DNA from: Candidatus Cryptobacteroides avicola | GTDB lineage: Bacteria > Bacteroidota > Bacteroidia > Bacteroidales > UBA932 | Assembly: GCA_017695115.1 (NCBI GenBank) | Contig: JADILV010000061.1 | Span: 1 to 42,257 of the forward strand | Length of the DNA stretch: 42,257 bases | Direction: 5' to 3' | Part shown: positions 1-7,348 of the stretch, one piece after another | How positions within the stretch are numbered: the first letter of the stretch is position 1 | How the letters are laid out: each line of letters starts with the position of its first letter | Program-made: the position numbers and the translations under genes | The notes under the pieces: generated by a model | The model's database searches: none | What the model saw: only the letters and a program-made list of their open reading frames with translations | Told to the model about the DNA's origin: nothing

Positions 1-2
1 GA

Positions 3-1484
3 CCGGCTGTGCTATGGTACGAAAGACATGGAAGTGACAAAGACCGCATGCTCGCATACTACTACCACGGCAGAGTTTATCAGAATGCCGAAGACTATAA
101 CCAAGCGATAATTGCATTCTCGAATGCGGAGAAATATGCTAAAACCTGTGAGGATGATTTTTATTTAGGGATGATTTACAGAGGAATGTATGCCATTTAT
201 AATAGAACATACAATCATCATGAGGAATTGAAATATGCCGAACTATCTCGAATCTATTTCAAAAAATCCGGACATAATCTTCATTACTACTACAGTTTAC
301 GCGATATTGCCCTAACTTACAACAATTTAAAGGAATTTGACAGATGCCTGTCCATGTGTGATACAATAAATCGTATCGTCTCCGAAATCAATGATACAGT
401 ATTATATGCCTCATCCCTTGAAACGATGATATCAGCCCTTATCTATAAAAAGAATAATGAGCCAGAAAAAGCTATCGGAATATTCAATTTCATCGTCGAC
501 TCCTTAAATCAAACACCATCTTTCCAGGCGTGGACAGATATTGCAGAAGCATATGCAGAAACCAAACAATACGATACAGCAGACGATATAATAAGACAAA
601 TAAAAAATAGTATATCAAACAACAGCATTGCCGATGGTGCACTTGCTTCCGTGCAATCCAGAATAAATTTCTCTCAAAAAGATTATAAAAACGCATTCCT
701 CAATTTTCAGAAAACCATAAAAATTCAAGACTCCTTATTTTACCATATTCTCAACCAATCTGTTATTAACACCCAAAAAGACTATTTCAAGCGCCAGACT
801 GAGTATGACACTGAAAGACTTCGTATGAAAAACATGATCATCCTACTCATTGTCATCGCATCTGCCATTACATTAGCCTCGATTTCATACTTCTGGTACA
901 GGAAAGTGAAAGACAAGGATAGGGAAAAGAAGTTCGAGACCACAAGGCTCATGGACAGGATCAGCGAGGTCAGGAATGAACTCATATCGCTGCAAAGGGA
1001 GAAGGACGAACAGATCAGCTCTTTGGCCAAAGCCTTGGAATCCGAAAACCTGGAAGCTATGGCCGGGTTCAGGGAGCAAATATACAGCCTGTATCAGACA
1101 AGGTTCAGATTTTTCGACAACATATGCAGGCAATATTACTCTTTTGGGATGACAACAGCCAAGCAGAGGCAGATTTTCAAGGTGGTGGAGGAGAATATCG
1201 TGGAGGTCTCGGACGACAAGGAGATCATGGCCCTCGAGGAGATCGTGGACGCATTCAGGGGAGGAGTGATGAAGAAACTCCGCGAGGAGTTCCCGCGCTT
1301 CAAGGAGGAGGACTTCAAGGTGATGTGCTACTGGTACGCCGGTTTCTCCCCTACCGCCATGTGCGTGTTCATGAAGGTGGATGACATCAACGACATCTAC
1401 AAACGAAAGTCCCGATTGAAGGCCAGAATCGAAAAATCCGAGTCCCCGAACAAAGATTTTTTCATAAGCCAATTACCGAAGTAA
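3..1484 (+). CDS. TPR membrane-anchored transcriptional regulator (5' partial)
   Basis: The reading frame is open to the left edge, so the start is missing; the GTG at 9 is only an internal codon. About 270 residues of helical TPR-like repeats (motifs such as YYYHGRVYQNAEDYNQAI) precede one transmembrane helix (about residues 275-297, IILLIVIASAITLASISYFWY), a charged coiled coil and a C-terminal HTH-like segment (FPRFKEEDFKVMCYWYAGFS, then YKRKSRLKARI). This is the usual Bacteroidales sensor-regulator layout: periplasmic TPR, one membrane span, cytoplasmic DNA-binding tail. It sits directly upstream of the peptide operon on the same strand, with a terminator and a new promoter between, so it probably controls that operon. 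The ligand is unknown. The family is clear; the regulatory target is inferred from position. Confidence 0.8.
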   Translation, partial: PAVLWYERHGSDKDRMLAYYYHGRVYQNAEDYNQAIIAFSNAEKYAKTCEDDFYLGMIYRGMYAIYNRTYNHHEELKYAELSRIYFKKSGHNLHYYYSLRDIALTYNNLKEFDRCLSMCDTINRIVSEINDTVLYASSLETMISALIYKKNNEPEKAIGIFNFIVDSLNQTPSFQAWTDIAEAYAETKQYDTADDIIRQIKNSISNNSIADGALASVQSRINFSQKDYKNAFLNFQKTIKIQDSLFYHILNQSVINTQKDYFKRQTEYDTERLRMKNMIILLIVIASAITLASISYFWYRKVKDKDREKKFETTRLMDRISEVRNELISLQREKDEQISSLAKALESENLEAMAGFREQIYSLYQTRFRFFDNICRQYYSFGMTTAKQRQIFKVVEENIVEVSDDKEIMALEEIVDAFRGGVMKKLREEFPRFKEEDFKVMCYWYAGFSPTAMCVFMKVDDINDIYKRKSRLKARIEKSESPNKDFFISQLPK

Positions 1485-1509
1485 TTGAATTTCAATTATA
1501 TGACTTTTA

Positions 1510-1518
1510 CCCCCCCCC
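1510..1518 (+). repeat. Homopolymer run of nine C
   Basis: Nine consecutive C residues lie 26 bases after the stop codon of the TPR regulator, in an otherwise AT-rich spacer. The tract is outside any gene and upstream of the terminator, so slippage would not shift a reading frame. Confidence 0.9.
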
Positions 1519-1552
1519 GTTTCAGAAAACTAAATACTTAACAATCAACATA

Positions 1553-1604
1553 TTAACCGCAAAGGGCAGTATGCCAAATCTGCCACTTTGCGGTTAATTG
1601 TTTT
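1553..1604 (+). terminator. Rho-independent terminator after the TPR regulator
   Basis: A long stem pairs TTAACCGCAAAGGGCAG (1553-1569) with CTGCC-A-CTTTGCGGTTAA (1580-1597), with one bulged A and a 10-base loop. A T-rich stretch follows. It separates the regulator gene from the peptide operon. Confidence 0.75.
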
Positions 1605-1660
1605 ATATACAATCAATTACAGCTATTGCATTTAATAAAATTTCATCAGTTTTTATTTCT

Positions 1661-1673
1661 CCCAAAATTTGGG
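1661..1673. promoter_or_regulatory. Palindrome on the -33 element (possible operator)
   Basis: CCCAAA-A-TTTGGG is a perfect 6+1+6 inverted repeat that covers the TTG of the -33 box. A dimeric DNA-binding protein bound there would contact or block the sigma factor. The TPR regulator next door is the obvious candidate, but this is inference. Confidence 0.5.
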
Positions 1674-1700
1674 AAAGCCTTAATAGTGCACATAACTTTG
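1668..1700 (+). promoter_or_regulatory. Bacteroidetes-type promoter of the peptide operon
   Basis: A TTTG at 1668-1671 is followed after 21 bases by TAACTTTG (1693-1700), matching the Bacteroidetes -33/-7 consensus. The first gene starts 27 bases downstream. No other terminator is seen before 4729, so this probably drives 1728 onwards. Confidence 0.75.
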
Positions 1701-1727
1701 CATCGCAAAACTTAAAAACATCAGAGA

Positions 1728-2099
1728 ATGAAAAGAAAAATTTTAACTTTTATCACTGTGCTATTTAGCGCTGCTATAATTAGCAATGCTAACTCATCAA
1801 GTTACATTGTTAGCATTAAATTTATTAAACATGAGCATACGACAAGTAGTCCAAGGAATATTCCAATTCAAGCCTTATATAATGGGGACGATAACTCAAT
1901 TTACATAAATTTCGCACATAACATAGGAAATACTGAAATAATAATAACAAACTATTCAACTGGTGAAGTCGTTTATGACTCAGCAGATTCATCAAATGGT
2001 CAAGCAGTAATCCAGACTTCTGGTACACCAGGTGATTACCTTCTCCAGATCGAGACGGAATCCGGAGACTGTTATGAAGGAGAATTTACTGTCGAATAA
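1728..2099 (+). CDS. DUF3244-like small secreted protein
   Basis: A 123-residue protein with a signal peptide (MKRKILTFITVLFSAAIISN) and a beta-rich body. It resembles DUF3244 proteins of gut Bacteroidales in its core pattern (RNIPIQALY, IYINFAHNIGNTEIIITN) and its end (GDYLLQIETESGDCYEGEFTVE), which looks like a C-terminal Ig-like strand set. It is the first gene after the operon promoter and lies 34 bases before the outer-membrane barrel gene. The function of the family is not known; periplasmic or surface location is likely. It may be an accessory of export or immunity, but nothing in the sequence decides this. Confidence 0.7.
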   Translation: MKRKILTFITVLFSAAIISNANSSSYIVSIKFIKHEHTTSSPRNIPIQALYNGDDNSIYINFAHNIGNTEIIITNYSTGEVVYDSADSSNGQAVIQTSGTPGDYLLQIETESGDCYEGEFTVE

Positions 2100-2133
2100 T
2101 ATTTAACGCGAAATCATTAAACCATCATACGGA

Positions 2134-4482
2134 ATGAGGGCTAAAATCAACATAACTATTGTAGTGTCCATCATGACGATCGTCTTGTCGCCATTCGCAG
2201 ATGCCCAGAATAATGTGCATCTGGAAGGGAAAGTGATGGACACGGCTCTCAGTCCTATCGAGAACGCCATTGTCAATATCAGGGACAGTCTGGTAGCCGT
2301 CACATCGAAGGACGGACTGTTCTCAATGGATGTCATACCATGCGACACTGTATTTATCACAGTATCCCACCTGTCTTATGAAAGTCAAAGTCTAACCGTC
2401 AACATAGTAAAAGATACCACCATATATATCCAGATGACGGAACAAAGCACATCAATCAGCGGGGCTTCCGTATCGGCCGACAAACCGAGGATCTACATGA
2501 GACACGGGAACATGGTGGTGAATATCGCCGACAACCCGTCTTTCATGACCCAGAACATGCAGTATGTCCTCAAGCGTCTGCCAGGAGTCAGCAGTGCAAA
2601 GAAAGAAGGGATAACACTTAACGGAATACCGGCATCGATCGAAATTGACGGCCGTAAAATCTCTCTCGGGGACACCGGTACAGAAGCATACCTGCAAGCC
2701 CTGTCCGCCTCTACAGTCGAAGAAGTGGAACTGACTACTGTCGGCGACGGGACAGACAGCGCAGCGGATGCCGGGGCCGTGATCAACATCATCACCAAGA
2801 AACAGGCTATCGATGGATACTACTTCTCGGCCAACGGGTCCGGAAACATGTACCTATACGACGAAATAAACGCAGACGGCAGGGGGACAGCAATGTTTGT
2901 CATGAAGAAAAAGAATATAACATTCAACACATACCTGCAATACAGAAACGACTTCAACGACATCCATAACTATGACAGCACCCTATATGCCGCCGGAATC
3001 CCGTCTCTAGTCCAGGACAGGTATTCTATGGGGAGGCTGAACACATACATTGGCGAAGCCAATGTAAACTGGGAAATAAAGAAGGGGCACAAATTGAATA
3101 TTAACGTATTCGGATACGAAGACTTCGACAAGTCATACGATACGGAATACCGTAAATCCTGTTCCGGGACGGATAAAATACTGAGCAGGAACCGAGGGAA
3201 TGACGATCTCTGGACCGCCACCATAGATTATTCTTCCCCTGACTCGCTCAAAAACAGATTTTCGGTATATTATGATTTCAGCTACGGTGGAATACGGCTG
3301 GAAAACTCATTCCGCAATGCCGAAGACCCTGCACCTTATCTCACATCTGATGCATGCATGACAGGAACGAGACATACGGCCATGTTTGACTATACCCATT
3401 CTTTTCCCAAAGGGTGGAGCCTGTCGGCAGGAGTGAAGACCGAGATCGGAAAACTTAACGACGATGTCCTCTTCAGTCCGGGCAGCAGTTCCGACAGCCA
3501 CTTCACAGGCAAGGAGAATATATACCAAGGCTATCTGCAGGTGGAGTGGAAGCCTTCGGAGCAATGGTCATTCCTCGCAGCCGCCAGGGCGGAGCATACA
3601 GACTATGACATCAACCTGAAAAGTGACGGAAGCCAAAGCGGCAAACACTTTACCGACATCTTCCCTTACGCAAAGATTGTCTTCATGACCCGAGACAGGA
3701 ATTATAAAGGGACACTGGGATTCACTAGCAAGATAACCAGGCCAAATTACAGATTTATGCTTCCCGGCCTGAGATATATCAATGACTACAGCCATGTATA
3801 TGGCAACCCTGAGCTGGATCCGACCTACACCTACAGCTGCAGGCTGAACAACTATATACTGGATTTTATAACACTTACCCTGCGTTACGACTTCAGCAGG
3901 GACCTTATCGGGAATGTGCTGACGGATGGCAACGGGATAAGGATCAGCTCATATCAGAACTATGCAGACCAACAGCAGTTCTATGCGTTCCTGTCCATAC
4001 CGTTCCTGTTTGCAAAAGACAAAGTCAGCGGGCAACTGACCGCCGCAGCATACAGGACAATGCTGAAAAATCCAAAAAACGGATATGAAATACCAGCTGG
4101 CAAAGGAAATTATTGGAGCTCGTCATTCCAATTGTTTGCCGACTACAAGATACATAGACAGTTCAGTGTGAATATATATGGGTATTATGAACCATATAAA
4201 AGGACTCCCCTATATATAATGAAGGATAGATGGAGCATTGATGCGGGGGTCTCATTCATGACAAAGGACGAAAAAACCATCATATCACTTGATATTGAAG
4301 ATATCTTTAACAGATATAACAACAGATACATATATTATTACGGAGGGAATGTCAGCCATAACGACAGATATATGAATACCAGATTCATAAAACTGTCAAT
4401 ATACTGTAAACTGGCAGCAGGAGAGAATGTCTATGACAGAGCCAGGAGCAATGAGACAGACATTTCCAGATTCCAAGAATAG
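2134..4482 (+). CDS. Outer-membrane beta-barrel protein with carboxypeptidase-like N domain
   Basis: A 782-residue protein with a signal peptide (cut near DAQ, residue 25). A carboxypeptidase-regulatory-like beta domain follows (about 28-110, from LEGKVMDTALSPIENAIVNI), then a plug-like region (about 125-225, YVLKRLPGVSSAKKEGITLN...IEIDGRKI) and a long aromatic-rich barrel to the C-terminus. The order fits the TonB-receptor-like outer membrane beta-barrel family (OMP_b-brl_3 type); no clear TonB box was seen. Its position inside the peptide operon, directly before the precursor gene, suggests it is the outer-membrane exit or receptor for the mature peptide. The family assignment is firm; the substrate is inferred. 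Confidence 0.85.
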   Translation: MRAKINITIVVSIMTIVLSPFADAQNNVHLEGKVMDTALSPIENAIVNIRDSLVAVTSKDGLFSMDVIPCDTVFITVSHLSYESQSLTVNIVKDTTIYIQMTEQSTSISGASVSADKPRIYMRHGNMVVNIADNPSFMTQNMQYVLKRLPGVSSAKKEGITLNGIPASIEIDGRKISLGDTGTEAYLQALSASTVEEVELTTVGDGTDSAADAGAVINIITKKQAIDGYYFSANGSGNMYLYDEINADGRGTAMFVMKKKNITFNTYLQYRNDFNDIHNYDSTLYAAGIPSLVQDRYSMGRLNTYIGEANVNWEIKKGHKLNINVFGYEDFDKSYDTEYRKSCSGTDKILSRNRGNDDLWTATIDYSSPDSLKNRFSVYYDFSYGGIRLENSFRNAEDPAPYLTSDACMTGTRHTAMFDYTHSFPKGWSLSAGVKTEIGKLNDDVLFSPGSSSDSHFTGKENIYQGYLQVEWKPSEQWSFLAAARAEHTDYDINLKSDGSQSGKHFTDIFPYAKIVFMTRDRNYKGTLGFTSKITRPNYRFMLPGLRYINDYSHVYGNPELDPTYTYSCRLNNYILDFITLTLRYDFSRDLIGNVLTDGNGIRISSYQNYADQQQFYAFLSIPFLFAKDKVSGQLTAAAYRTMLKNPKNGYEIPAGKGNYWSSSFQLFADYKIHRQFSVNIYGYYEPYKRTPLYIMKDRWSIDAGVSFMTKDEKTIISLDIEDIFNRYNNRYIYYYGGNVSHNDRYMNTRFIKLSIYCKLAAGENVYDRARSNETDISRFQE

Positions 4483-4537
4483 AAACAAGAAAGCAACCAA
4501 CAGCAACATATTCATTAACTATTTAATTTTTAATGTC

Positions 4538-4681
4538 ATGGGAAAAGAACAATTCCTTAAAGACGCTATGCCTCTTGATCAGAGCCAAGTTCTCTCTGAC
4601 GAGATGCTCTCCGCTATCGAGTGTGGAGAAAAATGTGAGGAAAGCTGCAAAAAGAACTGCAAGGAGAATAAGAAAGGTTAG
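4538..4681 (+). CDS. Precursor peptide with four tandem Cys-x-x-x units (RiPP candidate)
   Basis: A 47-residue peptide starting at the ATG at 4538; a longer in-frame reading from 4427 overlaps the barrel gene and has no leader-like start. The leader contains LSDEMLSAIECG, which fits the double-glycine type site cut by C39 exporters (L at -12, S -11, M -8, L -7, I -4, G -1), except that -2 is Cys instead of Gly/Ala/Ser. The C-terminus is CGEK-CEES-CKKN-CKEN-KKG: four Cys exactly four residues apart, rich in Lys and Glu. CXXX-repeat precursors paired with radical SAM enzymes are a described RiPP class in Bacteroidetes (from memory of TIGRFAM definitions). The next genes encode a radical SAM/SPASM enzyme and a C39 ABC exporter. 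The role is inferred from context but strongly supported. Confidence 0.82.
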   Translation: MGKEQFLKDAMPLDQSQVLSDEMLSAIECGEKCEESCKKNCKENKKG

Positions 4682-4721
4682 AATATTAACCTGATATATT
4701 CTTCTACATCATTTTTGTAGT

Positions 4722-4772
4722 CAACCACGGGGAGTGGCTATCTTGTTGGTTGCGTAGCCCTCCCCTTTAATA
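4722..4772 (+). terminator. Attenuator-like hairpin between precursor and maturase
   Basis: GGGGAG-T-GGCTA (4729-4740) pairs with TAGCCCTCCCC (4755-4765) with one bulged T and a 14-base loop, followed by TTTAATAA. An alternative pairing, CAACCA (4722-4727) with TGGTTG (4747-4752), would enclose the 5' arm and compete with it. A partial terminator here would give more precursor than enzyme, as is common in peptide operons. The structure is seen; read-through control is inferred. Confidence 0.65.
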
Positions 4773-4784
4773 ACAACCATAAAT

Positions 4785-6251
4785 ATGAAACAGGAAAAAT
4801 ATATTCTTAATCCCCACTATTCCATGTATCCAGACGCGAAACGGATCACTTTGGTCTGCGATACCGGAGACAGATATCAACTGTTCCTGATACACCCGAT
4901 GCATGCTGTCCTATTTTCCTTCTTCAAAGGAGGGGAACAGTTAGGCACGACTGTGAAGAAGATAGCACAATATTTCTCGCTGTCAGAAGAGTCAGCATAC
5001 AGCATGCTTAGCGTATTCATAGAAAACGAGAAGTCAGTAACGCTAAAATACGACGGGAATATTTTCACATTCCCTCCGAAGATGCTTGTTGAGAACAGTG
5101 ATGGCCTGGTACGCTCTGATATTGTAACGGACAATTACATGATAAACGGACCATACGATTTCGTAACATCCAGACATTATATTCCTCAAAGTGTCGTATT
5201 CATAATAAACATGACATGTGTGACAGACTGCATATATTGCTATGCAGACAAGACACACAGCTTTTTACCTCTTACGACGGAAAAAATCGTGGAGATCATC
5301 AACGAAGCCAAAAAAGTAGGTGTCAGAAGTTTCGACATTACCGGAGGAGAACTGTTCCTGCAGAAAGACTGGAAGACTATCACCAAAACCCTTGTTGATA
5401 ATGGATTCGACCCTGACCCGTCCACGAAAGTTCCGTTAGGCGAAGAGGACATTAACTACCTTAAAAAGATTGGGATAACACATATACAGGTGTCTCTTGA
5501 CTCATTAGACCCCGAAATTCAGAAAAACAATATTAAAGTCACCCCTGCATACATAGAGAAAATGAAGCAGGCCCTGCTATATTTAGACAGGCAAGGAATA
5601 GAACTGACAATAAAGGGTACGCTGACAAGACACACCTGCACGATTGGCAATGTCCATGGAATCATCAACTTCCTGCAACAGTTCAAGAATGTAAAACAGT
5701 ATCAGGTATCCACCATCGGCAAGCCAATGTACAAGCCGCGCCTTGACTATGTAGATTTAAGACCCACATCAGAGCAGATCAGAGAAATGGGAAATTTCAT
5801 AAGCGAGATGGATAAGAATCTTGAATATGACCTGACATTTGACTGCCAAGCCACCTACAAGAACACGCTATGTAACTATCAGGAATTCAAAAATAGAAGC
5901 ATATGCAGCGGGAATATGGACGGTTTCGTACTCCTGCCTGACGGCAAGGTCACAATCTGCGAGGAGCTGTACTGGAATCCGGACTTTATCATTGGAGACC
6001 TGACAAAACAGTCGATAATGGAAATGTGGTCTTCCGAAAGGGCCTTCAACCTGTGGAATATCCAGCAAAAGAATATACCTGAAGACAGCGCCTGCGCAAA
6101 ATGTCAGGATTTCGACAGATGCCGCCACGGAGCAGGTGTGTGCTGGAAAATGGTCATCGGCATGTACGGGGACGAACATCCATTCTATCCTGATCCGCGG
6201 TGTCCCAGAGCTCCTGAACCTTTAAAAAAAGATGCATATTATGATTGCTGA
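4785..6251 (+). CDS. Radical SAM/SPASM peptide maturase
   Basis: A 488-residue enzyme with an N-terminal winged-helix-like region (about 1-110) resembling PqqD-type leader-recognition domains. The radical SAM core carries C145-x3-C149-x2-C152 (TCVTDCIYCYAD) and GGE at 187-189, for the SAM-cleaving 4Fe-4S cluster. A C-terminal SPASM-type Cys set (C374, C392, C437, C440, C446, C453, C473) would hold auxiliary clusters. Such enzymes install thioether or other crosslinks in precursor peptides, so the likely substrate is the CXXX peptide encoded 104 bases upstream. The gene overlaps the following acyl carrier gene by 20 bases. Family and motifs are clear; the exact bond formed is not predictable. 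Confidence 0.88.
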   Translation: MKQEKYILNPHYSMYPDAKRITLVCDTGDRYQLFLIHPMHAVLFSFFKGGEQLGTTVKKIAQYFSLSEESAYSMLSVFIENEKSVTLKYDGNIFTFPPKMLVENSDGLVRSDIVTDNYMINGPYDFVTSRHYIPQSVVFIINMTCVTDCIYCYADKTHSFLPLTTEKIVEIINEAKKVGVRSFDITGGELFLQKDWKTITKTLVDNGFDPDPSTKVPLGEEDINYLKKIGITHIQVSLDSLDPEIQKNNIKVTPAYIEKMKQALLYLDRQGIELTIKGTLTRHTCTIGNVHGIINFLQQFKNVKQYQVSTIGKPMYKPRLDYVDLRPTSEQIREMGNFISEMDKNLEYDLTFDCQATYKNTLCNYQEFKNRSICSGNMDGFVLLPDGKVTICEELYWNPDFIIGDLTKQSIMEMWSSERAFNLWNIQQKNIPEDSACAKCQDFDRCRHGAGVCWKMVIGMYGDEHPFYPDPRCPRAPEPLKKDAYYDC

Positions 6252-6477
6252 TATAATTGACGAATATATAAAGAATGAACTCGGTCTAGAGACAGAAGTA
6301 CATGACGACACCCGTATTTCTGAACTCATCGAAGACTCCCTCGATCTTTTCCAGATGGTAATGCATATTGAAAAGAGCACAGGCAAGGAAATCGACCTGT
6401 CGCGAATATCCCAAAATACTACAATCAAAGACCTTGTCGGATTATTCTCTTATGATGAAACCGAACATCAAATATAG
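6232..6477 (+). CDS. Acyl carrier protein
   Basis: An 81-residue acidic four-helix protein with the phosphopantetheine site EDSLDLFQMVMHIEKSTG; the modified serine is S37 (S34 if translation starts at the ATG at 6241). The length and the helix-2 DSL motif match acyl carrier or peptidyl carrier proteins. The start overlaps the end of the maturase gene and its end overlaps the GNAT gene by 26 bases, so the three are translationally coupled. No ketosynthase, acyltransferase or ligase gene is present nearby, so it may be charged by housekeeping fatty-acid enzymes. It probably presents an acyl group to the neighbouring GNAT enzyme (inference). Confidence 0.82.
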   Translation: MHIMIADIIDEYIKNELGLETEVHDDTRISELIEDSLDLFQMVMHIEKSTGKEIDLSRISQNTTIKDLVGLFSYDETEHQI

Positions 6478-7348
6478 TATGGTGCCTGACGACATCAAAG
6501 AATACGTCTGCAGCTCTTTCAACCTTAACGGGCTGCAGAGCGGTTCTTTCTTATTCGGGGCGTTCTCCGGGGATGAGCCGGTAGGATTAATATCCGGCTC
6601 TGTGGTAAATGAATCCGTTCTTTCCATATCCTTCATATCAGTAACTCCTGTGATGAGGGACTCCGGTATAGGTTCCTCCATGATAAAAAGTTTGGCCGGA
6701 CACTGCAAGCTCATGGGCATCAGTTCAATTATAGTCAAATATGATTCATCCGGCTTCGACATACAACGGCTGGAAAGATTCTTGAACAGGACACTCCCTG
6801 GCGTATCGGAATATGAATACTCAACATTTCGGGTAACGACAATAGCTTTCGGCAAGAATTTCATCAAGCGATTTTTCCCGGAAGTTGAATTTAATGTGAC
6901 AGGACAGGACCGGGTATCTGTAAAGTACCTTGAAGAACTGGACGGTGACATTGTCTCTCGTATAGACAAGGAATCCCGGAATATGGTGGCCAGTTACCTG
7001 TTACCGTTGCCTACATCCCGATTCATAGTGAAAGAAATATCCGTTTTTGCTTTTATCAATGACACCCTAATAGGATGGTCTGTCGCCGACAGGACTAAAT
7101 ACGACAACATACACATACGAAGCACGTTCGTCAGACCGGAATATCGTACCAACGGGACCGGGGCATACCTATGGAGTCTGATATTCAAGAAATTTGCTGA
7201 AACGGCATATCTAAATAACATTGTCAAATACATATCCTTTGATTTTGACAGGAACGAGAACCGGATAAACAACTTATATGAAATCCTTTTTGGCAGATAT
7301 ATCATAGAACGTACAGAACACTACATAAGAAAAGCCTTGATAATGTGA
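6452..7348 (+). CDS. Double GNAT-fold acyltransferase
   Basis: Start chosen at the ATG at 6452, overlapping the carrier gene by 26 bases; the open frame upstream to 6368 is shadowed by that gene. The 298-residue product has two GNAT-like halves. The first (about 20-105) shows GAFSGDEPVGLISGSV, then SVTPVMRDSGIGSSMIKSL, with the acyl-donor loop R-D-S-G-I-G. The second (about 190-290) shows FAFINDTLIGWSVADRTKYD, then RSTFVRPEYRTNGTGAYLWS. GNAT enzymes transfer acyl groups from CoA or a carrier protein to amines. Beside a carrier protein and a Lys-rich peptide, N-acylation of the peptide is a reasonable proposal; acylated RiPPs made by GNAT enzymes (goadvionin, selidamides) are precedents. Confidence 0.75.
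   Translation: MMKPNIKYSMVPDDIKEYVCSSFNLNGLQSGSFLFGAFSGDEPVGLISGSVVNESVLSISFISVTPVMRDSGIGSSMIKSLAGHCKLMGISSIIVKYDSSGFDIQRLERFLNRTLPGVSEYEYSTFRVTTIAFGKNFIKRFFPEVEFNVTGQDRVSVKYLEELDGDIVSRIDKESRNMVASYLLPLPTSRFIVKEISVFAFINDTLIGWSVADRTKYDNIHIRSTFVRPEYRTNGTGAYLWSLIFKKFAETAYLNNIVKYISFDFDRNENRINNLYEILFGRYIIERTEHYIRKALIM

Noticed and set aside
885..1472. Minus-strand open frame of 195 residues inside the TPR regulator gene
   Set aside because: Antisense shadow of a clear coding region; its sequence has no recognisable domain.
1510..1518. Phase-variable coding switch at the C9 tract
   Set aside because: The tract is outside any reading frame, so slippage cannot switch a protein on or off.
4427..4537. 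Longer start for the precursor peptide
   Set aside because: The extension overlaps the barrel gene and is polar non-leader-like sequence; the ATG at 4538 gives a standard leader.
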